34,805 nt of DNA. Origin: Candidatus Bathyarchaeota archaeon (GTDB taxonomy: Archaea; Thermoproteota; Bathyarchaeia; RBG-16-48-13; GCA-020355125). Position 1 is the stretch's first letter, and the number at the start of each line of letters is the position of its first letter. Position numbers and translations under genes: made by a program. Below, in pieces: positions 1-8,702 of this stretch. A model generated the notes under the pieces. It was not told the origin of the DNA and did not search any database. It worked only from the letters and a program-made list of their open reading frames with translations. The stretch covers positions 1 to 34,805 of the forward strand of contig JAOZHB010000027.1 in assembly GCA_026015035.1 (NCBI GenBank). Reading direction: 5' to 3'.

Positions 1-1878
1 GACGTGGGCCACATCGACCTCTGCATCCAGTACATGAGTCCTCGGCAGGTCACTCGTCTTGTGCAGAGGGTGGGTCGAAGCGGTCACCGAGTGGGGCGAG
101 TGGCCAAGGGCGTGATCATTACCATGGACTCCGATGACACGCTGGAGGCCCTCGTTATCGCGCGACGAGCTTATCTTGAAGAACTCGAGCCCGTGACGGT
201 TCCCGAGGCACCGTACGACGCATTAGTCCACCAGATTGTAGGCTTATTCACCTTTTCGAGGAGCTGGCGTTTCGATCAACTACTCTCCATAATAAACGGG
301 GCCTTTCCTTATCGAGACTTTCGTGAAGAAGACCTCATCAACGTTTTAACATACATGCACGACCGATATCCGCGGCTGGCGTGGGTCTCCTTCGAGGACA
401 AGGTCGCTCTGAAGCCTCGAAGCAACAAGGAATTGTACACCTACTACTATGAGACCCTCTCTATGATTCCTGATCGGAAAAGCTATCTCGTCGTTGATGA
501 GACAAAGGACATGCCCATCGGCATTCTCGATGAAGTCTTCGTAGCCGAATATGGGGATCCAGGCGTTAAATTTATTGTACGGGGCAGCGTTTGGAGAATC
601 ACAAGCGTTTACGGCGATAAAATCTACGTCAAGCCCGTCGTTGACCCAACGGGAGCCATTCCGAGCTGGGTGGGCGAGGAAATTCCCGTTCCCTTCAGCA
701 TCGCTAGGGAAGTCGGTCATGTCAGGGCCTTCGTTGAAGCAAATCTCGCACAAGACCGATCTGTCCAAGCAATCGCTTCCCGGCTTTCAAAGGAGTATCC
801 CGCGGATGAGGACACGATTCTCCGAGCTGTCAGCGAAATCGTCGAACACATCGAGAAAGGCTACAACGTGCCCACGGATAAGCGGGTCACGCTGGAGGAT
901 TGGGGAGGGTCCGTCGTCTTAAACGCGTGTTTCGGGAGCTTGGTCAATCGAGCCCTCGCTCTTTTAATCGGGCACGTTCTCTCCGAAAAGATCGGTTACA
1001 CCATCGGCATCCAAGAGAGCGCGTACAGAGTCATCATCCAAGGACAAGACTTCATCCATTCCGATGATGTATATCATGTTTTAAACGAGCTTTCACGCGT
1101 GGACTTGGAAAGCGTGGCTGTGAAGGCTGCGGTTAAGGGACGGCTGTTTAAGCGGAGAATGATCCACATCGCTCGAAAATTTGGAGCGGTGTCCAAGTCC
1201 GCCGACTTGAGCAACGTAAGCCTCAACCAGCTGCTTAAGAGCTTTCAAGGCACAGCCATCTTCGACGAAGCCGTCAAAGTCACCTTGAAGCGGGACATGG
1301 ATCTCGAAAACGCCGCCACCGTCTTCGAGGAGATTAAAACCGGCGAACTCGACTTGGTGATTCTCGATACGGGGGGAGACGCCACGCCCCTTACGACTCT
1401 TGGCCTCGAAAAAATGAAGAAGCGGGCCAGTCTAATCTCCCCCGAAAAGATGAAATACATTTCCATCGAGTCGGCTCGAGCCAGGCTGCTGAACGAGGTG
1501 AAGACCTTCGTGTGTACAAGCTGCTGGAGCTTCCTTCAGATGTCACCCATCAAGGACGTACCTGAGTCCTTTGCCTGTCCCCGATGCGCCTCCCATCAAA
1601 TCGGCGTCCTCGACGAGTCTGAAGAAACGGTGGCGCGGCTCTGCGAAAAGATAGGTCGGACGATGACCGCTAACGAGGAGAAGCTGATGAAAGAGGCATT
1701 GGAAACGGGGGGCCTCATGGCTGAACATGGACGGCTGGCAGCGTTGGTCCTCGCTGGAAAGAATTTGAGCCGCTCAAGCATCAAGGAGATCCTGTCTAAG
1801 GAACAACAGATGGGCGACCAACTCTTCGAATTAGTGGTTGAAGCGGAGAGAATGGCCTTGACAAGAAGGTTCTGGTGA
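1..1878 (+). CDS. Lhr-type ATP-dependent helicase, C-terminal part (5' truncated by window)
   Basis: The reading frame is open from base 1, so the gene begins upstream of the window and the GTG at 4 is not the start. The first residues carry helicase motif VI (QRVGRSGHR, about residues 21-29 of the visible part), typical of superfamily 2 helicases of the Lhr group. What follows matches the long C-terminal extension of this group (winged-helix plus Lhr-specific region), including Lhr-like segments such as VRGSVWRI and GSLVNRALALLIG. Near the end are two CxxC pairs (C504/C507 and C525/C528 in track numbering), a probable zinc ribbon. Lhr proteins unwind DNA or RNA-DNA hybrids and are linked to repair and RNA processing. 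The gene converges on the minus-strand kinase-like gene. The family call is confident; the exact Lhr subtype is not. Confidence 0.9.
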   Translation, partial: DVGHIDLCIQYMSPRQVTRLVQRVGRSGHRVGRVAKGVIITMDSDDTLEALVIARRAYLEELEPVTVPEAPYDALVHQIVGLFTFSRSWRFDQLLSIINGAFPYRDFREEDLINVLTYMHDRYPRLAWVSFEDKVALKPRSNKELYTYYYETLSMIPDRKSYLVVDETKDMPIGILDEVFVAEYGDPGVKFIVRGSVWRITSVYGDKIYVKPVVDPTGAIPSWVGEEIPVPFSIAREVGHVRAFVEANLAQDRSVQAIASRLSKEYPADEDTILRAVSEIVEHIEKGYNVPTDKRVTLEDWGGSVVLNACFGSLVNRALALLIGHVLSEKIGYTIGIQESAYRVIIQGQDFIHSDDVYHVLNELSRVDLESVAVKAAVKGRLFKRRMIHIARKFGAVSKSADLSNVSLNQLLKSFQGTAIFDEAVKVTLKRDMDLENAATVFEEIKTGELDLVILDTGGDATPLTTLGLEKMKKRASLISPEKMKYISIESARARLLNEVKTFVCTSCWSFLQMSPIKDVPESFACPRCASHQIGVLDESEETVARLCEKIGRTMTANEEKLMKEALETGGLMAEHGRLAALVLAGKNLSRSSIKEILSKEQQMGDQLFELVVEAERMALTRRFW

Positions 1879-1922
1879 CGCGAGGACTAGAAACCCCCCC
1901 GTTACCGGCTTCCCTGCTTCAA

Positions 1923-3215
1923 TCATCTGACGTTTACTACATGTTCTTCTCGGTAGTCTGTCACAACCTTGAGGTATCCTCGAAGCTCGTCGTCGAGTTC
2001 CGGGTCTCCTGTATCAACCCGCAACCCCTTCAAGCCCTGGAGCTTATGCTTCGTCGCAATCACTATAATATTCTCTCGCCCTACTACGCGAATCACCTTC
2101 GAGCTTATCTGTTGGTTTCCCCTCCCAAAGATGAAGCCCTGACCGCCAATGGGGGTGACCACGATCTTAGCGATTTTCCCCTGGATTTCCTCCAAGATCC
2201 TTGTCTCAGTCACGTCCTTGGCAATGATCTTCTTGTTGCGGAAGAGATCCACGCCTAGAAGCGTCTTCTTCTCCTCTAAGAGGTCACCAATGGTGCGGGT
2301 GGTCGTCCCCGGACCGACCACATAAATGACTTCCGTCTTCATTTCCTCAATGAAGTAGATGGCTAGAGCCGCCTGATTCCGCAGCTCCTCGTCCGTCATG
2401 ACACTCGCTACCTTACTCCCTTGAATTAAAGCCGGCTCATAGGGCGTTACCACGTAGCCATATAGCTTCGCTGACACCCTCCCCCGTCGAAAAGCCTCTT
2501 CATCGACGTCCATGACCTCAGCTTCCCGCAGGGGAAGCGCGTTTCCCAAAAACCTCCGAACCATGTTCGCTGCAGCTCGGGCGTCAACGGCGAACACGGC
2601 GCTATGCATTTTCACCCCCGTCGGAACCCCCAACACTGGAACACTAGTGCCCAAAGCGTCAAGCACGTCCCGAGCCGTCCCGTCTCCACCACAAAAAACC
2701 ACCAAGTCAACACCCAACTCCTTCATCTTTGCTGCGGTATCCTTGGTGTCTTGAGGCGTCGTAGCCTCCCTCGTCTCCCCAAGAACCTCAGGCGTCCACC
2801 CGACATTTTCCGCTTCAACTTCTCCCATCTTTCCCGCGCCCGTGATGAGTCTAATTCCCGCCTTAACAGGCTCCAGTTCGCGGAGGAAGAGTTCAGCTCT
2901 TGCAGGAGCCACGGGCTGAGCTCCTGCTAGTAACGCTTTTTCAAGGATTTCCCTCCCGTCCGTGCCCTTGAGGCCGACTGCGCCTCCCATTCCCGCGATG
3001 GGATTAACGATGAAGCCAAGGGATTTCAGTGAACGATTCAAAGGATTAAACGCCTGCCACTCACTCAAGACCTTTAAGTAGACATCTGCGTCACTATGTG
3101 TTTCCACATCTCCTATAAAAAGGTGGATTCCTCTGGCATCTGGCTCTCCCTTCAATAGGATGTAACATGACTTGTCGAGGAAAATCAAGGTAAATTCACG
3201 CGCGCCAAGCTCCAT
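1923..3215 (-). CDS. COG3199-type ATP-NAD kinase-like protein
   Basis: The core contains a glycine-rich NPIAGMGG stretch (about 71-78) and GGDGTARDV (about 176-184), the signature of the diacylglycerol/NAD-kinase fold. The later VPVLGVPTGVKMHS and the C-terminal region fit the archaeal and bacterial COG3199 group, annotated as predicted ATP- or polyphosphate-dependent NAD kinases. Relatives usually begin just before the LGFIVNP strand, whereas this frame has about 60 more residues upstream. A TTG at residue 60 (giving MNRSLKSLGFIVNP) is an alternative start. Neither start has a clear Shine-Dalgarno sequence. The extension is protein-like in composition, so I keep the long form but regard the N-terminus as unsettled. 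The substrate is inferred from family, not shown. Confidence 0.85.
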   Translation of the reverse strand: MELGAREFTLIFLDKSCYILLKGEPDARGIHLFIGDVETHSDADVYLKVLSEWQAFNPLNRSLKSLGFIVNPIAGMGGAVGLKGTDGREILEKALLAGAQPVAPARAELFLRELEPVKAGIRLITGAGKMGEVEAENVGWTPEVLGETREATTPQDTKDTAAKMKELGVDLVVFCGGDGTARDVLDALGTSVPVLGVPTGVKMHSAVFAVDARAAANMVRRFLGNALPLREAEVMDVDEEAFRRGRVSAKLYGYVVTPYEPALIQGSKVASVMTDEELRNQAALAIYFIEEMKTEVIYVVGPGTTTRTIGDLLEEKKTLLGVDLFRNKKIIAKDVTETRILEEIQGKIAKIVVTPIGGQGFIFGRGNQQISSKVIRVVGRENIIVIATKHKLQGLKGLRVDTGDPELDDELRGYLKVVTDYREEHVVNVR

Positions 3216-3361
3216 CGTTTGTTAATGGCGAAGCATTCTTGACTCAAGGACGAGGGATCGCTTCTCTACCAACACGTCTACCCTTAAGGATAAGATAGCC
3301 TGAAATGATGGCGCCTCAAACATGCCTCACCGGGGTATCGGCAGCGTTCCACCGCCAAAAA

Positions 3362-3377
3362 GCTTGTATATTTAAAG
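3362..3377 (+). promoter_or_regulatory. TATA-like promoter for the cyclophilin-like gene
   Basis: The stretch GCTTGTATATTTAAAG is a good archaeal TATA/BRE candidate in an otherwise mixed-composition gap. It lies about 70 bases before the proposed TTG start, which would leave a leader of roughly 45 bases. That leader contains a short imperfect hairpin (ACGAAAGAC with GTCTTCGT). Confidence 0.45.
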
Positions 3378-3441
3378 ACTGCTGAATATAATGACGAAAG
3401 ACCTGCGTCTTCGTAACAAAGTTAAGCACGTGAACTGAACC

Positions 3442-3825
3442 TTGAAGAAGATTAAAATTATATCGAGGGCTATTGGCGAGGTTGTAGCAGAATTATTCGA
3501 GGAACGAAGTCCTCAAACAGTTAAAGCCCTTTGGGCCGTTCTTCCCATCACGGCTCGGGCGAACACCTGGGGGAATGAGATCTATTTTTCCATAGGGATC
3601 AAGATTGCAAGGGAAAACGCAAACGAAGTGGTTGAGAAGGGCGCCCTTGCATACTGGCCACCTGGAGAAGCATTCTGCATCTTTTTCGGACCTACACCAG
3701 CAAGCAGAGGCAATGAAATTAGGGCAGCAAGCCCCGTCAACATCTTTGGAAAGATTTCAGGAGACCCGGAGATTTTTAAGAAGGTTCGACATGGAGACGA
3801 AATCGTAGTCAACAAAACCGAGTAA
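3442..3825 (+). CDS. Cyclophilin-like fold protein (TM1367/DUF369 type)
   Basis: This is a complete 127-residue protein, the usual size for the small cyclophilin-like family typified by Thermotoga TM1367. The WGNEIYFSI strand, the EKGALAYWPPGEAFCIFFGPTP segment and the closing GDEIVV are the conserved blocks. The fold resembles cyclophilin, but prolyl isomerase activity is not established for this family, so I give no reaction. The start is a TTG with no obvious ribosome-binding site; a nearby GTG runs into a stop after two codons. The gene stands alone, with a TATA-like element upstream and a T-run just after the stop. Confidence 0.85.
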   Translation: MKKIKIISRAIGEVVAELFEERSPQTVKALWAVLPITARANTWGNEIYFSIGIKIARENANEVVEKGALAYWPPGEAFCIFFGPTPASRGNEIRAASPVNIFGKISGDPEIFKKVRHGDEIVVNKTE

Positions 3826-3836
3826 CTTCTTGCTCA

Positions 3837-3842
3837 TTTTTT
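3837..3842 (+). terminator. T-run after cyclophilin-like gene
   Basis: Six consecutive T residues lie 12 bases after the stop codon. Short T-runs are typical archaeal intrinsic terminators. There is no strong hairpin. Confidence 0.35.
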
Positions 3843-4199
3843 CCCAACCCTGTTGCTTAGCTAGGGATGAGGAACGGAGGTTTTTAGAGAAAAAGCATCA
3901 AGATCAATCAAGGAAACCCGCATCTATTTCTCCGATTCTCGTTAACCTTTGATCCCTCATACATGGCTTCAGCTCAGTGGATTCTGCATTAGCAAGCTTT
4001 AAACGAGGCTCTTGGAAGGCGAATGCGCCTGAAGCCCTTTCATGGGACTTACAGGCATAATCCAAACAAGCTTTTTCTACATAACCCACAAGATACATCA
4101 GTGACGGACGTCGTCGAGGCTTAAACGATGCTTGAGATGACAGGAACGTCTCTCGCAAGCTCCTTCCCAGAGTTATCCTTCGGAGAAAACACTTGTCTA

Positions 4200-4208
4200 C
4201 TAGCTAGC
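4200..4208. repeat. CTAGCTAGC palindrome
   Basis: Intergenic member of the CTAG palindrome family. It lies 31 bases beyond the fbp stop codon. Confidence 0.6.
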
Positions 4209-4238
4209 CAGGCTTCTGCTGGTGAATCAGCGTTCGAC

Positions 4239-5330
4239 TTACTTAAACCGCCCCTTAAGGCGTTCCAACACGTCTTTCAACGTCGTGTATTCCATCTCAC
4301 CCATGGGTAGACGACTGGGCACGAAGGGACCGTGGCGTCGCATGTAGTCAGCCACCTCGTTGGAAACTGTTCTCGACCGGTCAAAGGCCACGTCGTCAAA
4401 CAGATCAGCGGGACCAATGAGTCTTCCCTTCGTTACTTGAAATCCGAGAGCCACCACCCTCGTTGGCCCATCAAAGCGAGTACACTTTGCGTCCTTCAAC
4501 CCCACGGGCATGATCGGTGAGTTGTGGGATCCGCGCATCCACCCGGCTACTAGGTGGGGAAACGCGAAGGGCTCGAGGATCTCTCCTACCGCTGGAAAAC
4601 TGTGTTGCGCCCGGACGATGGCCACAGGATCGTCCTTGCCGACGTACTTGCCTGCGATTTGACTCAGCTTCGTCGTGCTGATGGCGGCGCACACCTGGTC
4701 GTCTTTCGTGTACACTCTTTTGAGTACGTACCTCTCAGTGGATCCGATGAGGGCCAGGAGATCATACATTTCTAGGGGGGTGTCTAAGGTGACAACCTTG
4801 TTTTCGAGGACGTCTAGGACTTCGAATTTGAAGCCCCTGTTCATCCTGGGGCTGAAGACTAAACCACTTGTACAGAAGGGATCGGCGAAGATCCTGAAGA
4901 AGGGGAGGTTAAAGGCGCCGGGGCCTGTCTTATCCATGAGAAACGTGACAATGGGCTCGCTCGGTCTTTCCTCGATCTCCATTTCCGCGTAACCCGGCCC
5001 CATCCCTCGTAAGTTGCCTGAGAACGCGTCGGCGAGGAGGTCTTGACCTGCCGCGTAGAGACCCAATTCTTTCGCCGTCGTCGCGGCCTCTTGAAAGGCG
5101 TTCCACGCCATTTCATGGATTTCACTGCTGTCTTCACCGTTTTTATGGGTCATGATGAGTTCCAAATCGTCGCCGCAGTTACATACAAAGTAGTCCACGA
5201 GGAGTCCGGACGCCTTGGCCTTGTTCAGGGTTTTCTTTGCTACGTCCAGTAGCTTCGGGTGTGTGACGTAGTGTCCTGCGAGGCTTCCCACATCGGCTTT
5301 TATGATGCTGATGGTGATTCGTCCACTCAT
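4239..5330 (-). CDS. fbp: Bifunctional fructose-1,6-bisphosphate aldolase/phosphatase
   Basis: This is a 363-residue class V FBP aldolase/phosphatase, the archaeal gluconeogenic enzyme. It condenses glyceraldehyde-3-phosphate with dihydroxyacetone phosphate and then dephosphorylates the product to fructose-6-phosphate in the cytoplasm. The N-terminus (ISIIKADVGSLAGH), the CNCGDDLELIMTHK metal-binding block and GPGYAEMEIEERPSEP are family hallmarks. The motif YVGKDDP places Tyr229 and Lys232 exactly at the aldolase residues known from Thermoproteus neutrophilus (Schiff-base Lys232, Tyr229). Length is normal. An AT-rich box about 24 bases upstream of the ATG suggests a leaderless transcript. 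It is a single gene, convergent with its left neighbour and divergent from the Nudix gene. High-confidence call. Confidence 0.97.
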   Translation of the reverse strand: MSGRITISIIKADVGSLAGHYVTHPKLLDVAKKTLNKAKASGLLVDYFVCNCGDDLELIMTHKNGEDSSEIHEMAWNAFQEAATTAKELGLYAAGQDLLADAFSGNLRGMGPGYAEMEIEERPSEPIVTFLMDKTGPGAFNLPFFRIFADPFCTSGLVFSPRMNRGFKFEVLDVLENKVVTLDTPLEMYDLLALIGSTERYVLKRVYTKDDQVCAAISTTKLSQIAGKYVGKDDPVAIVRAQHSFPAVGEILEPFAFPHLVAGWMRGSHNSPIMPVGLKDAKCTRFDGPTRVVALGFQVTKGRLIGPADLFDDVAFDRSRTVSNEVADYMRRHGPFVPSRLPMGEMEYTTLKDVLERLKGRFK

Positions 5331-5348
5331 TTCATGTCACGAAAAAGC

Positions 5349-5371
5349 ATTATTTTATGGATGTAAAATAC
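5349..5371 (-). promoter_or_regulatory. Promoter of fbp (leaderless)
   Basis: Reading on the minus strand, TATTTTACAT and ATAAAATAAT lie about 35 and 24 bases before the fbp ATG. The second fits the TATA distance of a leaderless archaeal mRNA, and no Shine-Dalgarno sequence precedes the ATG. Confidence 0.5.
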
Positions 5372-5535
5372 TACCGGTTCATGCTACTTATCGTTTACGG
5401 TCTCAAAATCAAGACCCTGTTATCATAACTAACGTCCTCATCTGACCAAATGTCCTCCGAGATTCCGGGACGTGGACATCAGAACCTATTAATCGAAGGT
5501 GGGCCTTCATCCTTTGCACATAAAGGTGATTCGAC

Positions 5536-6078
5536 GTGGAGAAGAAGCTTCGTGAAGATACAATAACCTCTGAAACCGTGTATTCGGGGAATTTGGTGGA
5601 CGTCGTCGAGGACACCGTTCGTCTTCCCAACGGGAGGTTGACCGTTCGAGAGACCGTCAAACACCGAGGCGTCGTTGCGATGATTCCCGTGATCGATGAG
5701 GAGGTCATCATGGTTCGCCAATTCCGCCACGCATGCGGCAAGACGCTCCTCGAACTTCCCGCCGGTACCCTACACCCAGGAGAATCTCCCGACGAGGGTG
5801 CCCGTCGGGAGCTTGTCGAAGAAACCGGCTACGTTCCTGGGCGTTTGAAGCGAATTCTCCACTTCTATGTTTCCCCAGGCCACTGTTCAGAGCAGGTATA
5901 TCTCTATTTGGCCACCGACTTATCCCCTGCCCTTCAAAACTTGGAAGCGGACGAGGTTATCCACGTCGTTAAAGTCGATGTGGCTACCGCTCTACACCTG
6001 ATTGAACGAAATGAGATTGAAGACGCGAAATCCATCGCTGGAATCCTATACCTCACTAAGTTCCTACGAGACTTGTGA
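5536..6078 (+). CDS. Nudix hydrolase, ADP-ribose pyrophosphatase-like
   Basis: This 180-residue protein has a complete Nudix box, GX5EX7REUXEEXGU, running from G77 to Y99 (RELVEETGY at its end). The upstream ELPAGTL and the pattern VVAMIPV...VRQFRH are typical of the ADP-ribose pyrophosphatase branch, which splits ADP-ribose to AMP and ribose-5-phosphate with Mg2+. The start is GTG, chosen because AAAGGTGAT lies 6 bases upstream. Its TGA stop directly abuts the stop codon of the convergent dehydrogenase gene (TGATCA), so the two transcripts must overlap at their 3' ends. Substrate specificity is inferred from the subfamily pattern. Confidence 0.93.
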   Translation: MEKKLREDTITSETVYSGNLVDVVEDTVRLPNGRLTVRETVKHRGVVAMIPVIDEEVIMVRQFRHACGKTLLELPAGTLHPGESPDEGARRELVEETGYVPGRLKRILHFYVSPGHCSEQVYLYLATDLSPALQNLEADEVIHVVKVDVATALHLIERNEIEDAKSIAGILYLTKFLRDL

Positions 6079-7131
6079 TCATGCGTCCCTAATTTGCCGC
6101 GCTATCCGCTTTCCAACTTCCGAACATTTCGCTGGCGTCACGCCTTCAGGAGCAAGGTCAAAGGTCATGAATTGTCCCTCCTTAAGAACGTCTTCCACCG
6201 CTTGCTCCACCAAGTCACCGGCTTCTTTGAACCCCAGCCAATCGAGCATGAGTTTTGATGACAGGATGGTTGCGATGGGGTTGACCTGATCCTTCCCCGC
6301 GTAACTTGGGGCTGACCCGTGGACTGGCTCAAACATCGCGTAATCGTCGCCAATGTTGGCGCCAGGGGCGACGCCGAGGCCACCAACGGTCTGCGCTGCC
6401 TCGTCGGATAATATGTCTCCAAACAGGTTGGTCGTCACAATCACGTCGTAGACCTCGGGCTGTCGGATCAACCACATGGCCATGGCGTCGACGCGAACCT
6501 CATCAAGGTGTACTTCAGGAAACTCTTGTCCAACCTTCGCAACTGCGTCCTTAAAGATACCTTCGGTGATCTTTAAAACGTTGCCCTTGTGCACGTAGGT
6601 CAACTGTTTACGTCGCTCCACAGCTTGGTTGAAGGCGAATCGCACGATTCTCTCGCACCCCCGTTTCGTTATGAGGCGGATGGCGACGGCGGCATCGTTG
6701 CCTGTCATAAACTCGATTCCGGCGTACAGGCCCTCCATATTTTCTCGTACCATCACCATGTCGATGTTGGGGTGTAGGGCGGGAACCCGTGGAAGCACCT
6801 TAATCGGCCGGACGTTCGCATACAAATCGAACATCGTCCGGATCTGAACCACAGCGCTTTTAGGGGAACCGGGCTCTTCCGGCGTGGTAACCGGTCCTTT
6901 CAGACAGCAGTCCGCCTCTCGAAGGATCTGTTTGGTCTCCTCAGGAAGACTCGTTCCATACTTCTGTACACACGTCAACCCCGCCTCGGTAAAAACATAC
7001 TCCAACTTCACGCCTGTAGCCACATCCTGAACCGCGTCTAACACGGGAAGCGTGGCGTGTATGACTTCGGGGCCGATGCCGTCCCCAGGAATCACGGCAA
7101 TTCGAACCTTTCTCGACTTTCGCGATGTCAT
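6079..7131 (-). CDS. Isocitrate/isopropylmalate dehydrogenase family (possible homoisocitrate dehydrogenase)
   Basis: The 350-residue protein is a beta-decarboxylating NAD(P)-dependent dehydrogenase. It has the N-terminal VIPGDGIGPEV, the substrate-contact block VRENMEGLYAG, the catalytic Lys segment (YVHKGNVLK), and the metal and cofactor region TTNLFGDILSDEAAQTVGGLG...FEPVHGSAPSYAGK. The family includes isopropylmalate, homoisocitrate and isocitrate dehydrogenases, and sequence alone does not settle which. The VREN(T/M)EGLY form is closer to homoisocitrate/isocitrate enzymes than to classical LeuB. A homoisocitrate role would supply aminoadipate to the LysW pathway encoded 5-16 kb away, but that is inference. 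GGTGA lies about 8 bases before the ATG. Confidence 0.88.
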   Translation of the reverse strand: MTSRKSRKVRIAVIPGDGIGPEVIHATLPVLDAVQDVATGVKLEYVFTEAGLTCVQKYGTSLPEETKQILREADCCLKGPVTTPEEPGSPKSAVVQIRTMFDLYANVRPIKVLPRVPALHPNIDMVMVRENMEGLYAGIEFMTGNDAAVAIRLITKRGCERIVRFAFNQAVERRKQLTYVHKGNVLKITEGIFKDAVAKVGQEFPEVHLDEVRVDAMAMWLIRQPEVYDVIVTTNLFGDILSDEAAQTVGGLGVAPGANIGDDYAMFEPVHGSAPSYAGKDQVNPIATILSSKLMLDWLGFKEAGDLVEQAVEDVLKEGQFMTFDLAPEGVTPAKCSEVGKRIARQIRDA

Positions 7132-7406
7132 CTTCGTTGTTCACCAAGATCGTTAAGCGTTGTGGGTCATGTGCTGGAGGTTTATTATGTTTTTTGTACT
7201 GAGGTAGGACTGTCACGCAAGAGGTGTTACTCGAGTAATTTATCACTCTTCCAGTAATAGACGATTTCTTAAAAGATATCTAGCGATTTGTCAAGAATCT
7301 CGGAAGAAGGGATCAAGGCGATACGGGTTTCAACCGGCTTACCCGTGAAGTCGACGAAGAGGCTGTGAGGGAGTTACGGTTATAGGTATCTTGGAGGAGG
7401 ACGCGT

Positions 7407-8702
7407 CTATGCGTGATCTTTGGTGGAGAAAGCGGTTGTGATACCCAGCTCCTTTCCCGCCTCGTTAATTTTGACCTGTCCAAATTGGACTATGTTTACC
7501 GTGTCCTTGTAGGCGGTCTGTATCTTTAGGGTTCGGTTGATGTAATCGAGTTTGGAGATTATACCCAAGCCTAAGAAGTCTCTATCATTGTTGAGTAAGC
7601 CAACGAGTAAACCCTCTTCCTCACCCTCTTTCACAAGGTACACGTCCTTGTGGAACAGGTTTTCTGCCATCACGACGAGGGCTTCGTCGACCCTTTCCCA
7701 GGCATTGACGACAATGCACAACGTTCGTGAACTCTCTTCACAATACGTGATCCGGCGTTGGAGGGCTTTTTCCAGGGCCTCTACCCGTTGTAGGTCGACA
7801 GAGGTTCCCAGACCTAGGGGAGTATACTCTAGGGCTATCCAATTCATGTTGAGGTTTCTCACGGTAGGCTTTCCTAAATACTTTTTATAACTCTGCTCTC
7901 TCAACTCGCGACGCTCATCGCGGTCTCTTCGTTTAACGGCGGACGAGGTGACGACCCTTAGGACGTGGAAGCCCTCCGCTTCCACAGAGTGGAGAAGGGT
8001 ATCTAATTCTGCGTTTCTTTGAATCCCCACGACAAGGTCGGGATCAACTTTTCGAATCAGCTCCGCTTTATAGGCGTGTGCGTCGTCCCCCTCAATCCAA
8101 CCATCCGTGTTTAGAATAGTCAAATCGACGGATCCCTCAGGAATCTGCTTCAAAATTGCCGTAAGACCCGACACAACCCGCTGGGTTATGTCGTTGGCGC
8201 TGGTTTGCCCGGTAAAAATGATGGCGACTGGTTTAACTGAGAAGAGATCTGCGACAGGCTCCGAAACCATGCTGAGTCCGATGGACGTAGGCGGACCGAC
8301 GTCTGATTGCCCCAAATCCGCGTCGACGATGGCGGACTTGTCCTGTGATTTGAGCGATTTATTTATTAAATAGGTGCTGAAACTCGTTTTACCCGAGTCT
8401 ATGCCTCCTAAAACTATGACTGTACAGGGCTTGGGTCGGGAAAGAGCGTTTTCAGTCACCGTCCTCCACGAGTCAGGAATCGTGCTGCCTTCCACCTCAT
8501 AAACGCTTGCGGCAGCACCGAGAACGATGTCTAGAACTGACGCCTCTTCGGCCTCGAGGGGAAGAGACTTCCCCCTTCGAACGACTATCTTTTCGTCAAC
8601 AGTCAATTTTCCGCCTAAGACCGCGACGGATCCCTCAAGTACCGTCGCTGAAGCAGGTCCACTGAGGATTACTGTGTTGCTGCCTTGAACCGTTTTACGC
8701 AT
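7407..8702 (-). CDS. Clp1/Grc3-type polynucleotide 5'-hydroxyl kinase
   Basis: I start this gene at the ATG at 8702 (431 aa), not the track's 8837. GGAGAGG lies five bases before this ATG, and the longer form would overlap the upstream gene by about 140 bases. The protein has a P-loop GGIDSGKTS (residues 99-107) and the DADLGQSDVGPP block (127-138) characteristic of Clp1/Grc3 RNA kinases. A beta-rich N-terminal domain precedes the P-loop and a C-terminal domain follows it, as in the family. Archaeal members phosphorylate 5'-OH ends of RNA (and DNA), for example after tRNA splicing. It overlaps the RNase H-fold gene by 8 bases, indicating translational coupling. Family call is firm; substrate is by homology. 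Confidence 0.9.
   Translation of the reverse strand: MRKTVQGSNTVILSGPASATVLEGSVAVLGGKLTVDEKIVVRRGKSLPLEAEEASVLDIVLGAAASVYEVEGSTIPDSWRTVTENALSRPKPCTVIVLGGIDSGKTSFSTYLINKSLKSQDKSAIVDADLGQSDVGPPTSIGLSMVSEPVADLFSVKPVAIIFTGQTSANDITQRVVSGLTAILKQIPEGSVDLTILNTDGWIEGDDAHAYKAELIRKVDPDLVVGIQRNAELDTLLHSVEAEGFHVLRVVTSSAVKRRDRDERRELREQSYKKYLGKPTVRNLNMNWIALEYTPLGLGTSVDLQRVEALEKALQRRITYCEESSRTLCIVVNAWERVDEALVVMAENLFHKDVYLVKEGEEEGLLVGLLNNDRDFLGLGIISKLDYINRTLKIQTAYKDTVNIVQFGQVKINEAGKELGITTAFSTKDHA

Larger units (their letters stand above)
3826..4238. other. 413-base gap, no convincing gene
   Basis: This region separates the cyclophilin-like gene from the 3' end of the convergent fbp gene. It holds the T-run, a TAGCTAG (3858-3864) and one CTAGCTAGC palindrome. 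An 84-codon minus-strand ORF is present, but it has no recognisable domain, ribosome-binding site or promoter. Confidence 0.5.

Noticed and set aside
3904-4158. 84-codon minus-strand ORF between the cyclophilin-like gene and fbp
   Set aside because: No recognisable domain, no ribosome-binding site or promoter, and ordinary length for chance in this composition.
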